Below, piece by piece: positions 1 to 8,085 of a stretch of DNA of 39,751 nucleotides. The stretch lies in assembly GCA_012031875.1 (NCBI GenBank), contig JAAUSZ010000012.1, positions 1 through 39,751 of the forward strand. Direction: 5' to 3'. The position numbers and the translations under genes are program-made. The stretch is from Desulfobacula sp. GTDB taxonomy: Bacteria; Desulfobacterota; Desulfobacteria; Desulfobacterales; Desulfobacteraceae. Below the pieces are notes generated by a model. It had not been told where the DNA came from. It worked only from the letters and a program-made list of their open reading frames with translations, and did no database searches. Each line of letters opens with the position of its first letter. Position 1 is the stretch's first letter.

Positions 1-1
1 C

Positions 2-147
2 TGCTCATCCTGCAAAAAAATCCGGGATGACCAGGGGTATTGGATCCAGATTGAAAACTATATCAGCGAGCGCTCCGACGTGCAGTTTTCCCACGGAATA
101 TGTTCGGAATGTGCAAAAAACTCTATCCCGGCTTTGATCTCCCCTGA
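2..147 (+). CDS. C-terminal fragment of a sensory / two-component protein (5' end outside window, apparent frameshift)
   Basis: Only the last 48 or so residues are in the window. They carry a cysteine-bearing tail, CSSCKKIRDDQGYW near the start and FSHGICSECAK later. This tail is common at the C-terminus of PAS-containing sensors and response-regulator-like proteins in sulfate reducers and other environmental Proteobacteria. As written, the frame runs on to a TAG at 200. Adding one A to the A6 run at 115-120 restores the usual ending (CAKKLYPGF) and a TGA at 145-147, so I give that end. The four cysteines in two CxxC pairs suggest metal or redox binding, but no function is proven. The type of upstream sensor domain cannot be seen. 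Convergent with the next gene. Confidence 0.6.
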
Positions 148-171
148 TAAAACCGGGGTCCACCATACATT

Positions 172-966
172 TCAGAAAGCGCCGATATCTTCGGACAGAT
201 AGGTTTTGAGGATTCTTTTCACATCCCCTTTCTTTTTAACCCGGTCCAGGGCCCTCTGGAATACACTGATGAAACCGTTGGAAACATCATTGCTGAAGGC
301 GAAGTACATCTGCTCCTCTTTTAAAACATAAAGGGTTTTAAAATCCCGGGGAGCCCGGGCGTTTTTCTTGATGAGCCATCTGGCAGCCAGATCCCCCTGG
401 GCCCAGGCATCAATCATTCCCCGGTCCAGATCCTGGATCAGGTCCAGGGCCGCGTGGCTGCCAAAGGCCCGGGAAAGGCTCTCCGGCGGCAGGTCCGCTT
501 CCAAAAGGATTTTTTCCGCAATATCGTCCGTGACCACCCCGGTTTTCAGGCTCCTGATCCGGGCCAGGGCATTGATATGGATATCACTGCCCGCCTTTGA
601 AATAAGGAGAATGCGGTTAAGGACCACGGGCCCGGCCCATTTGAACAGGGTCTCCCTCTCCTTGGTCCTGGCTGTCCCGAACAGGCATTTTTTCCCGCCG
701 GCCGACAGGGACTGGTATCCCTTGTCCCTCGGCATCACCGAAATCCGGTCCCAGCCCAGGGGGGACTCCATCTGCCTGGACACGGCCATCAGCACTTCCA
801 CAAATATGCCCTTGATTTTATCATCTTCAATATAATTGAAAGGCGGGGAATTCTCGGTGATAAACCGGATTTCCTGGATGCTTTCCGATGCTCCGGCCGG
901 GGCCGGGCAAAAATACGGATTTAAAAAAACAAGACCCAGAATCAGCAGAAGGATGTTTCTTTTCAT
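172..966 (-). CDS. Periplasmic solute-binding protein, family 3 (amino-acid ABC type)
   Basis: A protein of about 264 residues with a signal peptide (MKRNILLLILGLVFL followed by a polar/Ala region) and the family 3 bacterial extracellular solute-binding fold. After cleavage the mature start reads IRFITENSPPFNY, the usual first strand of this family. A later segment (QDLDRGMIDAWAQGD) matches the 'dependence on pseudo-symmetry' region where these proteins fold back to the first lobe. I start at 966 rather than 1005 because AAGGGAAAA lies 7-10 bases upstream and the signal peptide begins there. No permease or ATPase is adjacent, so it may serve a distant transporter or act as a sensor-type binding protein, as is common for orphan copies in Desulfobacterota. 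The ligand cannot be predicted. It faces the upstream sensor fragment tail to tail. Confidence 0.8.
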   Translation of the reverse strand: MKRNILLLILGLVFLNPYFCPAPAGASESIQEIRFITENSPPFNYIEDDKIKGIFVEVLMAVSRQMESPLGWDRISVMPRDKGYQSLSAGGKKCLFGTARTKERETLFKWAGPVVLNRILLISKAGSDIHINALARIRSLKTGVVTDDIAEKILLEADLPPESLSRAFGSHAALDLIQDLDRGMIDAWAQGDLAARWLIKKNARAPRDFKTLYVLKEEQMYFAFSNDVSNGFISVFQRALDRVKKKGDVKRILKTYLSEDIGAF

Positions 967-1160
967 TGTGTTTTCCCTTAACGTTACTTTGTCCAGCCTT
1001 TTCAAGGGGCTGAAAACTTCGCACCCACCATAAAGGTTATTGAAGCTAAAATCAAGACGGATAGCAGGGTCTTTTCATTATTCAGCGGGGATTTGAGGGT
1101 AAACACCCTTTGGGATCTCCGGGATAAATATCCAACCATTTTTTATAAAGGAGAAAAACC

Positions 1161-1795
1161 ATGCCGTTTCCTTTAATCGGGGCAGCTTTGGCTGCCGTTG
1201 CCCCAGAGCTTGCCAAACGCGGGCTTGATCTGTTGAGCGGGATATTCCGGGGCGCTGTGGACCAGGGTGCGGGCAAAGTGTCCGAGCTGATCCGGGAAAA
1301 AACCGGGATCGACGTCCATGATATTGCAGAAAAAAGATCACGGAGGACCAGTGGGTGGCGCTCAAGGAATTTGAGCTGGGGCACCAGGAGCAATTGCTTG
1401 AATACCGCAAAGCCATAGACGCCCATGGGCTGGAACTGGAAAAACTGAGGATGGAGGATAGTAAGAACGCAAGAGAAACCCAGGCTGACCGCGACAAGAT
1501 CGAGGACCCCTTTATCCGGCGGTTTACTTATTTTTATGCCTATATCATCACCATTCTCACCTTTTTGTTTATTTTTACAGCCGCGTTCGGGCCGGTATTT
1601 CTGGATGCAGATATTCCGGAACAGTCCTGGCGGATCATCGACACCGTGGTCGGCTTTCTTCTCGGCGTGGGGCTCTCGGCCATCATCCAGTTCTTTTTCG
1701 GGTCCAGCAGCGGCAGCGCCAAAAAATCCGAAGCCATCAGCAACCTGCTGAAAGATCAGGCCTCGGGCCAACCCTCTGGAAACGGAGGGCGATAA
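1161..1795 (+). CDS. Phage-type holin-like membrane protein (one apparent frameshift)
   Basis: Corrected length is 211 residues. The N-terminal 50 residues are Ala/Gly-rich and amphipathic. A charged helical segment follows (KEFELGHQEQLLEYR and a long E/K/R run). Two hydrophobic helices then come at roughly residues 130-150 and 163-182, with a polar tail. This resembles the holin proteins found beside endolysins in Mu-like prophages and gene transfer agents (Pfam GTA_holin_3TM-like), though I recognise the layout more than the sequence. The reading frame breaks in an A6 run at 1330-1335. One extra A joins AEK to KITEDQWVALKEF without loss. The start is supported by AAAGGAG upstream. The next gene, an endolysin, begins 1 base after the stop, which is the classic holin-endolysin arrangement. 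Role inferred: pore for endolysin release. Confidence 0.55.
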
Positions 1796-1796
1796 T

Positions 1797-3010
1797 ATGA
1801 ACTATAACCAAGAACAGGCGGTGTTTTTACAGCATGTGGGGGAACTCATCCGGAAGGCCCGGGATTACGGTCTTGTCCTGACCGCCGGGGAATTGTACCG
1901 GACGCCGGAGCAGCAGGCCCTTCACATCAAAAACGGACGCAGTAAAACCATGAACAGCCGGCACCTGGTCCGGATGGCCATTGACCTTAATTTTTTCGAG
2001 CCGGGGCCGGACAACACGCTCAAACTGGTGTATGACGGTGATGGGGTGGCCCGGCTCGGGGCCTTCTGGGAGAGCCTGGACCCGGCCAACCGCTGGGGCG
2101 GGAACTGGCCGAGTTTCAAGGACACCCCCCATTTTGAAAGGAGCCAAGGCGCTTTTGAAGCCGGCATTTTTTCCCAGGCAGGCGCAGGCCCCTTCGGCCC
2201 CCGGCCTCGGGCCGGGGGGGCAAACTGCTCACGGACACGGTGGGGCCAAAATGCCGGAACCTGTCCCGGGATGTCAAATCCATACAAAAACTCCTGAACC
2301 TGAACTTGAGCCGGTTCAGCCCGCCCGCCCCCCTTAAATGCGACGGGATCATGGGGCAAAAGACCGCGGATGCCGTCTTTGCCTTTCAAAAAAAGGTCCT
2401 GCCCCCTGCCGAACCCGATGCCGTTATCCGTCCGGGGGACAACACCCTGCTGGAACTGTGCACTGCCCTGCCGGGAGGGTTCAATGAGGCCGTGCTGGGA
2501 ATCTTGTATTTGAATGCGGCCGACGAGGCGGTCAACTCCCTTATCACCGCCATGGCCGACACCATGGCAAAATATAATATCCATACACCCTTGCGGCAGT
2601 CCCATTTTCTCGCGCAGATCGGCCATGAAAGCGGTGAACTGAGATTCCGGGAAGAGCTGGCCTCGGGAGCCGCCTATGAGAACCGGCGGGACCTCGGCAA
2701 TACCGAACCCGGTGACGGACCCCGGTATAAGGGCCGCGGGCTGATCCAGCTCACGGGGCGGGCCAATTATGCAGACTATTCCCGGGTCAACGGGTTCAAG
2801 AAAAATATCGAAGCCGATCCCGGCCTGGCCGCAACGGATGACAGGCTGTGCGCGGATGTGGCCGGGTGGTTCTGGGACAGCAGAGGCCTCAATGTCTTTG
2901 CCGACCGGGATGATCTTGAGAGCCTCACCCGCAGGATCAACGGCGGGCTCAACGGCCTGGAGGACCGCCGCCGCTTGCTTTTGCGGGCCAAAACCCTGTT
3001 GCCGGCTTGA
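1797..3010 (+). CDS. Modular endolysin: M15 peptidase + peptidoglycan-binding + GH19 glycosidase (one apparent frameshift)
   Basis: Corrected length is 404 residues. The N-terminal 120 residues are a VanY/L-Ala-D-Glu-type M15 zinc peptidase, with metal ligands in SRHLVRMAIDL (H, D) and DTPHFE (H). After a Pro/Gly linker comes a PG_binding_1-like repeat (DVKSIQKLLNL ... GIMGQKTADAVFAFQKK). A GH19 chitinase/lysozyme domain follows, with the catalytic-region HESGELRFREE and the signature YKGRGLIQLTGRANY. The M15 part and the rest lie in different frames. Adding one G to the G7 run at 2214-2220 gives AGGGKLLTDTVGP and fuses them. Without the correction the second part would need a GTG start at 2240. 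The protein would cut both the peptide stem and the glycan strand of peptidoglycan. It follows the holin-like gene directly, so I infer a phage lysis enzyme from a prophage remnant. Confidence 0.75.
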
Positions 3011-3101
3011 TCCTTGGGCCGGAGAAAATCCAAAAACCCGGGGCCGGGAAAAGCACAGGGCCGGATTGACAGACCGGAAATGATGATGATACCTTAATCC
3101 G

Positions 3102-3130
3102 CCGGGATTCCTCAGAGGGATGAATCCCGG
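3102..3130. repeat. Inverted repeat between endolysin and ybiI
   Basis: CCGGGATTC at 3102-3110 and GAATCCCGG at 3122-3130 form a 9-bp perfect stem with an 11-nt loop. There is no T-tract, so it is not a clear intrinsic terminator. It may act as an attenuator or mRNA-stabilising hairpin ahead of ybiI. Confidence 0.45.
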
Positions 3131-3184
3131 GTTGGGCCGGGAGGTTGACCGGCTGTGAATATTGCAGATTCTCCGGAGGAAGGG

Positions 3185-3451
3185 ATGGCGGTAGGATGGG
3201 CCCGGGACGGGGCGGTTCAGGAACAGATGGATGCCGATGTGCAGGATGCGGTGAAGCGGGCCAGGATGCGGCTGCCCCGCGGGGAAAGCCTGACGCATTG
3301 CAGGGAATGCGGGGAAATCATCCCGGATCTTCGCCGTAAGGCCGTTCCCGGAGTTTCCCTGTGTGTGGATTGCCAGTCCGTCCTGGAAGCACAACAGCCC
3401 GCGGCTGCCGGTTATAACCGGCGGGGCAGCAAAGACAGCCAGTTAAAATAA
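3185..3451 (+). CDS. ybiI: YbiI family TraR/DksA-type C4 zinc-finger protein
   Basis: An 88-residue protein, the same length as E. coli YbiI, and very similar along its whole length: N-terminal MAVGWARDGAVQEQ, central RARMRLPRGESL, and the C-terminal NRRGSKDSQL that is diagnostic of the family. The zinc finger is CREC ... CVDC with about 17 residues between the pairs. The family relates to DksA/TraR, which bind RNA polymerase through its secondary channel, but YbiI lacks the long coiled coil and its role is not known. I start at ATG 3185 because GGAGG lies 5 bases upstream and YbiI proteins begin exactly here. A GTG at 3155 would add ten unrelated residues. Such zinc fingers are frequent in P2- and Mu-like prophages beside lysis genes, consistent with the two preceding genes. 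Confidence 0.9.
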   Translation: MAVGWARDGAVQEQMDADVQDAVKRARMRLPRGESLTHCRECGEIIPDLRRKAVPGVSLCVDCQSVLEAQQPAAAGYNRRGSKDSQLK

Positions 3452-3497
3452 TCCCCTTTGCTTTGGAGCCGGGACAAATCCCGGTAAAGAGACAAGA

Positions 3498-4409
3498 ATG
3501 ATCATTACAAAAAGCGGAAAAATCACTGACGGATTTTATATTGTCGGCCCTGCGGCCGTTCCGGTGTATCTTTTAGACGGCCCTGCGCCGGTTCTTTTTG
3601 ATGCCGGGTTCACGGCCCTGGGTCCCCTTTATGAGGCCGGGATAAGGGAAATCCTGGGGGACAGAAGCCCTGAATATTTATTTTTTACCCATTCCCATTT
3701 TGACCATATCGGGGCGGCCGGCTATTTTAAACAAGCTTGGCCCGGACTCAAAATCGGCTGCTCCCGGCGTTGCCGGGAGATCCTGTCAAAGGAAAGTGCG
3801 CTCCGGCTTATCCGGGAACTGAACCGTGAGGGCGCCGGGAATTTAATCAAAATGGGGGTCCGGCCCCTGAGCGAAGCCCCTTTTGAACCCTTTGATACGG
3901 ATATTGTGATCCAGCCGGGAAAAATGATGGAACTGTCCCCCGGATTGACGCTGACGGGCCTGGATACCCCCGGGCACACCCGGGATTTCATCTCCTACTG
4001 GATCCCGGAAAAAAGGATACTCATCGCCTCTGAAGCCGTGGCCTGTTATCAGAATAACGGATATATCCAGACCGAATTTCTCGTTGATTTTGACGCCTGT
4101 CTTGACTCCCTTATGAAAATCAAAAACCTGGACCCGGCCGTTCTATGTGCCGGCCACAATGCCGTGTTTACGGGTGAGGACGCAGGCCGGCACATCCGGG
4201 CCTCGGTTGGGGCGGCAAACCGGTATCTGGCCATGACCGAGGGCTTTCTGAAAAAAGAAAAAGGGGATATGGACCGCACGGTTTCAAGTGTTAAAGCCCT
4301 GGAATGGGATGACCGGCCCTGGCCCAAGCAGCCTGAATCCGCCTACCTCCTGAACACCCGCCAGAGGGTAAAAACCATATGGGCGCGGATGAACCAACCG
4401 GTTTTATGA
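3498..4409 (+). CDS. Metallo-beta-lactamase-fold hydrolase
   Basis: A 303-residue MBL-fold protein. The metal motif HxHxDH is visible as THSHFDH at residues 64-70. A second-shell GHTRDF lies near residue 160 and a late CAGH near residue 217, both as expected for the zinc or iron ligands of this superfamily. No signal peptide. Members include glyoxalase II-like thioesterases, lactonases and persulfide dioxygenases. The substrate cannot be told from the sequence. The C-terminal 80 residues form a separate helical region (DAGRHIRASVGAANRY and after) often seen in lactonase-like members. A 6-bp hairpin CCGGGA-CAAA-TCCCGG lies just upstream of its ribosome site. The next gene follows after 19 bases. 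Confidence 0.8.
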   Translation: MIITKSGKITDGFYIVGPAAVPVYLLDGPAPVLFDAGFTALGPLYEAGIREILGDRSPEYLFFTHSHFDHIGAAGYFKQAWPGLKIGCSRRCREILSKESALRLIRELNREGAGNLIKMGVRPLSEAPFEPFDTDIVIQPGKMMELSPGLTLTGLDTPGHTRDFISYWIPEKRILIASEAVACYQNNGYIQTEFLVDFDACLDSLMKIKNLDPAVLCAGHNAVFTGEDAGRHIRASVGAANRYLAMTEGFLKKEKGDMDRTVSSVKALEWDDRPWPKQPESAYLLNTRQRVKTIWARMNQPVL

Positions 4410-4428
4410 ATAGGGATCTCCTTCCGGC

Positions 4429-4800
4429 ATGATCTTGTCCCTGGCGGCCGATGCCGCACTCCTGGTCCATCTGGCCTTCATCCTCTTTGCCGCGGCAGGC
4501 GGACTTTTGGTCCTTTGGCGGCCATGGATCGCCTTTCTTCAGATCCCGGCCGGGGCCTGGGGCGCCTTTGTCGAAATCTCCGGCAAAGCCTGCCCCCTGA
4601 CCCATCTTGAAAATTATTTCCTTATCAGGGCCGGCCGCGCGGGGTACACGGAAAGCTTTGTCAGCCGTTACCTGATGCCCGTGGTGTATCCCCCGGGGCT
4701 GACCCGAGAAATCCAATACCTGCTGGCCGCCCTTGTCCTGTGTTTAAACCTGGCGATCTACGGTTTTTTAATTTACCGCATCACCGGAAAAAGGGCCTGA
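4429..4800 (+). CDS. DUF2784 family membrane protein
   Basis: 123 residues with three or four hydrophobic helices: an N-terminal helix with AALLVHLAFILFAAAGG, a second around LQIPAGAWGAFVEI, and a C-terminal helix. The family signature is clear: VHLAFILF, a central W, the CPLTHLEN motif, and GYTESFVSRYLMPVVYP. DUF2784 proteins are small inner-membrane proteins of unknown function. The conserved cysteine-proline and the histidine suggest a metal or redox site, but this is not established. It probably forms a two-gene unit with the MBL hydrolase upstream (19-base gap) and converges on apt with a 13-base gap. Confidence 0.8.
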   Translation: MILSLAADAALLVHLAFILFAAAGGLLVLWRPWIAFLQIPAGAWGAFVEISGKACPLTHLENYFLIRAGRAGYTESFVSRYLMPVVYPPGLTREIQYLLAALVLCLNLAIYGFLIYRITGKRA

Positions 4801-4813
4801 CGCGGAAGCAGGA

Positions 4814-5335
4814 TCAGTCCCCTTCAAATTCCGTGATGGCAAAGATCCTGCAATCCTTGATCTTTTCCCTTCCTTTCAGATCCGGCAGCTCCACAATAAA
4901 TGCACATTCAATAATCCTTGCCCCGAGTTTCCGGGTAAGGCTAACCGTAGCGGCCACGGTGCCGCCGGTGGCAATGAGGTCATCCACAATGACGACGGCT
5001 TCACCCGGTTTGATGGCATCGGCATGAATTTCAAGGATGCCCTGCCCATATTCAAGACTGTAGGTTTCCTCTATGGTTTTCCAGGGCAGCTTCCCTTTTT
5101 TGCGGACCGGCACAAAACCGATGCCCAGCTTATAGGCGAGAACCGCACCGAATACAAATCCCCGGGCATCAATCCCCACGATCTTGTCAATGTCCATGCC
5201 TTTATAACGCTCATAAAGAATATCGCAGGATTCCCTGAAGGCTTCAGGCTCCTGCATCAGGGTGGTCAGATCTCTGAAAATCACTCCTTCCATGGGCCAG
5301 CCCGGAATACTTCTGATCGTTTCTTTCAAATCCAT
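4814..5335 (-). CDS. apt: Adenine phosphoribosyltransferase
   Basis: Catalyses adenine + PRPP to AMP + PPi in the cytoplasm. The protein is about 173 residues, normal for bacterial Apt. It shows the N-terminal family start DLKETIRSIPGWP, the GVIFRDLTTL loop, the GIDARGF substrate loop and the PRPP-binding VVIVDDLIATGGT. I prefer the ATG at 5335 (MDLKETI...), which matches family starts. A second ATG four codons upstream (5347) is also possible. It is the last gene of a minus-strand operon (SAM hydrolase, mtnP, apt), 11 bases after the mtnP stop. In this setting it would recapture the adenine released by MtnP. No internal damage seen. Confidence 0.95.
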   Translation of the reverse strand: MDLKETIRSIPGWPMEGVIFRDLTTLMQEPEAFRESCDILYERYKGMDIDKIVGIDARGFVFGAVLAYKLGIGFVPVRKKGKLPWKTIEETYSLEYGQGILEIHADAIKPGEAVVIVDDLIATGGTVAATVSLTRKLGARIIECAFIVELPDLKGREKIKDCRIFAITEFEGD

Positions 5336-5358
5336 TCTTCTTTCCATCCTTTCCGATT

Positions 5359-6108
5359 TTATTCCTTAAATTCCTCAATTACTTTTACCAGAAGCGTTTT
5401 CACATTGTCCGAATTATGGTGAAACACCTCAAGGATTTCATCCCAGGTCACCGGCGCTTCATCCTCTTTCCAGCAGTCATAATCCGTGGACATGGCCACC
5501 GCGGCATAGGGGATACCGGCTTCATTGGCCAGCATGGCCTCCGGCGCGATGGACATATTGATGACATCCGCGCCCCAGATCCGGAACATCCTGGATTCGG
5601 CAACGGTTGAAAACCTCGGCCCCTCAATGGTGATGACACAGCCTTGGTCATGAACCGGCAGATCCAGCTTGCGGGCCGACTCAAACAGGCATTTCCGCAA
5701 TCCTTCATGAAAGGGGTGGGCCATGGCCGTATGGACCGGGCCGTTTTCAAAAGACTCCACAAAAGAAGTCTTCCTGAACCGTGTAAAATCAATAAATTGA
5801 TCCAGGATCACCAGGTGTCCCCGGTTGATTTCCTCCCTTAAGCTGCCGCAGGCTGTGGTGGCAATGATATGGGTAACCCCTGCCTTCTGAAGAGCCCGGA
5901 TATTGGCCCGATTGTTGACCTGGGTGGGGCTGAACTGGTGTTTCCGGCCGTGCCGGGCCAGGATAACGGTTTCTACGCCGCAGATCCGTCCGGATAAAAG
6001 GGAGGAGGAAGGCTCTCCATATTCGGTCAGGATGTGAAGCGCTTCCGGATTCTGTAAAATATGCGGGTCATCCAGTCCTGATCCGCCGATGATACCGATT
6101 TTCAACAT
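5359..6108 (-). CDS. mtnP: S-methyl-5'-thioadenosine phosphorylase (MTAP type)
   Basis: Phosphorolysis of methylthioadenosine to adenine and methylthioribose-1-phosphate. About 249 residues of the PNP/MTAP class 2 phosphorylase fold. Visible motifs are IGIIGGSGL at the N-terminus (phosphate site), RHGRKHQFSP followed by NNRANI, TTACGSL, and MSTDYDCWKEDE near the C-terminus. The last is characteristic of MTA phosphorylases rather than guanosine/inosine phosphorylases. The start at 6108 is chosen because AGGAG sits 7 bases upstream. Upstream in-frame ATGs lack this. It lies between the SAM hydrolase and apt, so the operon would turn adenosyl products into adenine and then AMP. Some members of this family also accept adenosine or methylthioinosine, and the sequence does not settle which. 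Confidence 0.92.
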   Translation of the reverse strand: MLKIGIIGGSGLDDPHILQNPEALHILTEYGEPSSSLLSGRICGVETVILARHGRKHQFSPTQVNNRANIRALQKAGVTHIIATTACGSLREEINRGHLVILDQFIDFTRFRKTSFVESFENGPVHTAMAHPFHEGLRKCLFESARKLDLPVHDQGCVITIEGPRFSTVAESRMFRIWGADVINMSIAPEAMLANEAGIPYAAVAMSTDYDCWKEDEAPVTWDEILEVFHHNSDNVKTLLVKVIEEFKE

Positions 6109-6171
6109 GGGCATTCTCCTGTAAAATTCTGGGTTTATCCTGAAAGCGCCTAACACAATTGGATGGACTTA

Positions 6172-6984
6172 TCAAGGGGGACTGCTTCTTTTTAAGACGG
6201 CCCGGCCCAGGCGAACTGCCTGAAGCGCAAGGGCCGCATTTGAATTTTTAAGGGAGATCTCCATATGGGAAGAGGAGGAGGCCATGAGAAAGAATTCCCC
6301 GTCCCCGGCCTGGGCATAATGCGAAAGGACTTTATTGATCCTTTCTCCGTTAATGGCAAGGCTGAACTCCCGGCCCTGGACAAACCGGATAAAGGATTCA
6401 TGTTCGATATTCAGGATCAGGTTTCCAAACCGGTCGATATGGAGGATGCATAAGTCTAAAGTGTCCCTGTTTCTTACGATCCGGGGGAATTCATATTTCA
6501 CGCAGCTCTCCAGGGGGTTTCCAAACCGGGTGATATCGCCCGGTTCCTTTGAAATATGAGCGGCAACAGGTACGAAGATATCCCGGCCGTGGAAGGTGCC
6601 GGATACCGGATTCAAAAAATAGGCCGGCTGGGTCAGGTGGATTATGTCCTTGATCCTGTTGCGGTTTGCCGCTTCCCACAGGATACCGTTATCCGGGCCG
6701 ACAAAATAATAATCCTCCGTTTTGATACAGATCCCCTTCCGGTCCGAGCCCACTCCGGGATCAACCACCACGCAAAACACACTGCCTTTGGGGAAATAGG
6801 AAAAAGAAGCAGCCAGCAGAAAAGCGCCATGCAGAATATCCTGGGGGGCAACCCCATGGCTCAGGTCAATTGTCCGTGTTTCAGGGCTGATGGAAGCCGC
6901 CACCCCCTTTAAGATGCCGGCATAGGCATCATCAAGCCCGAAATCCGTTAACAGGACCACCGGTCCTTTTCCCATGGCCGTCAA
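6172..6984 (-). CDS. SAM hydrolase / SAM hydroxide adenosyltransferase (DUF62 family)
   Basis: Members of this family split S-adenosylmethionine with water (or hydroxide) to adenosine and methionine; relatives are the fluorinase and chlorinase. 270 residues. The N-terminal VVLLTDFGLDDAYAG holds the adenosyl-binding aspartates. VVVDPGVGSDRKGI and the GTFHGRDIF motif carry the Asp-Arg-His triad typical of the hydroxide-using subfamily rather than the halogenases. Start: TTG at 6984 with GGGGG eight bases upstream. ATG at 6975 is the alternative. It heads a minus-strand operon with mtnP (63-base gap) and apt. The combination suggests a route from SAM through adenosine/MTA to adenine and AMP, either to control SAM level or to recycle by-products. 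The physiological role of these hydrolases is poorly known. Confidence 0.88.
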   Translation of the reverse strand: MTAMGKGPVVLLTDFGLDDAYAGILKGVAASISPETRTIDLSHGVAPQDILHGAFLLAASFSYFPKGSVFCVVVDPGVGSDRKGICIKTEDYYFVGPDNGILWEAANRNRIKDIIHLTQPAYFLNPVSGTFHGRDIFVPVAAHISKEPGDITRFGNPLESCVKYEFPRIVRNRDTLDLCILHIDRFGNLILNIEHESFIRFVQGREFSLAINGERINKVLSHYAQAGDGEFFLMASSSSHMEISLKNSNAALALQAVRLGRAVLKRSSPP

Positions 6985-7085
6985 ATTATGATCCCCCTCT
7001 TTAAATTGTATTGATATTTGGGTGACGCCTGCACTATATCAACAACCAGGGACAAGATTAAAGTTTTTTTTAAGAAGGAGGGCCA

Positions 7086-7965
7086 ATGATACCGGATGCC
7101 GAACCCACCCCGGTCAGGGTTATGGGGCTGACGGCCCTTGCCGTGACCGGGTTTTCCGCCAATTCCATCCTGTGCCGGTTTGCACTGGGAGGCGGCCTCA
7201 TTGACGCGATCGGGTTTGCATCCCTCCGCATCTGTTCCGGGGCCCTGTTTCTGGGGCTTGTTCTTCTGCTGAAAAAATACCGGCTAAAGGGGATCAGGAA
7301 TCCAAAAAATTGGCTCATGCCCGTTATGCTGACCCTCTATGCCCTGTTTTTTTCCCTGGCCTATACCCGTCTGGATGCAGGAACAGGGGCCTTGATTCTT
7401 TTCGGGGCTGTCCAGGCCACCATGATTCTATACGGATGGGCGGCAGGGGAAAGAATGTCCGGCCTGCAAATGACCGGATTTTTCATGGCGGTATCAGGCC
7501 TTTTCTATCTGGTGTTTCCGGGCTTAAGCGCCCCCTCCCCCCCTGGGCGCGGGGCCTGATGGCCGTTGCCGGTGCGGCCTGGGGCATATATTCCCTGCTG
7601 GGAAGAAAAATTTCTGATCCGGTATCAGTCACAACCTTTAATTTCATCACCTCCATTCCCCTGATTCTTATCCCTGGACTTTGTATCCCAACCCCGGTTT
7701 TATCACGTTTAAAGGGGCGGCAGCGGCCATCCTGTCCGGGGCCCTTGCCTCGGGCGCGGGATATGTGGCCTGGTACGCGGCATTAAGGGGATTAAGCCCG
7801 GCCAGGGCCGCCATTATACAATTGACCGCGCCGGTGATCACCGCCCTTGCCGGAATTGTTTTTTTATCGGAAAAGTTATCTTCAAAGTTTTTGATTGCCT
7901 CTTTTTTTATCCTCGCCGGTATCGGACTCGTGTTTTTGAAAAACCCGCTTGAAAAAAAATCGTAA
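7086..7965 (+). CDS. EamA/DMT-family transporter (two apparent frameshifts)
   Basis: Corrected length is 293 residues with ten predicted membrane helices in two EamA repeats, an inner-membrane metabolite exporter of the drug/metabolite transporter superfamily. The first repeat reads normally to about residue 152. The frame then breaks in a C7 run (7537-7543), where one extra C gives SPPWARGLMAVAGAAWGIYSLLG. It breaks again near 7680-7682, where one extra T gives PGLLYPNPGFITFKG. After both corrections the second repeat is complete (ALRGLSPARAAIIQLTAPVITALAG, ending AGIGLVFLK), as in intact family members. AGGAGGG lies a few bases before the ATG. The substrate cannot be assigned. It is divergent from the SAM hydrolase with a 101-base gap. 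Confidence 0.82.
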
Positions 7966-7988
7966 GCCCGTTAATATCGACATAAAAA

Positions 7989-8020
7989 TTTTATCCATAT
8001 TTTATCCATACTTTATCGAT
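7989..8020. repeat. Three near-identical 11-bp direct repeats
   Basis: TTTTATCCATA at 7989-7999 and again at 8000-8010, then the variant CTTTATCGAT(T) from 8011. The 11-bp period keeps the copies on the same face of the helix. They lie 66-97 bases upstream of the response regulator and may be binding sites for a regulator or simply AT-rich promoter DNA. Confidence 0.55.
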
Positions 8021-8031
8021 TATTGTGACAG

Positions 8032-8071
8032 CACCTGTATTTTTCTTGGCATCTGAAGATAAATACAGGTG
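8032..8071 (+). promoter_or_regulatory. Perfect 11-bp inverted repeat before a response regulator gene
   Basis: CACCTGTATTT at 8032-8042 and AAATACAGGTG at 8061-8071 form a perfect stem with an 18-nt loop. The right arm ends just before the ribosome-binding AAAGGA (8073-8078) of the gene starting at 8086. As RNA it could control translation. As DNA it could be an operator. It is not followed by a T-tract, so it is not a terminator. Confidence 0.55.
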
Positions 8072-8085
8072 AAAGGACGTCTACC

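Noticed and set aside
1020-1160. Open frame of about 47 codons before the holin-like gene
   Set aside because: It has no ATG, GTG or TTG start with a ribosome site and no recognisable family; more likely leader DNA or phage-end remnant.
1922-3394. 490-codon minus-strand ORF opposite the endolysin
   Set aside because: Same reason: a mirror of the endolysin and ybiI genes, which show clear catalytic motifs on the plus strand.
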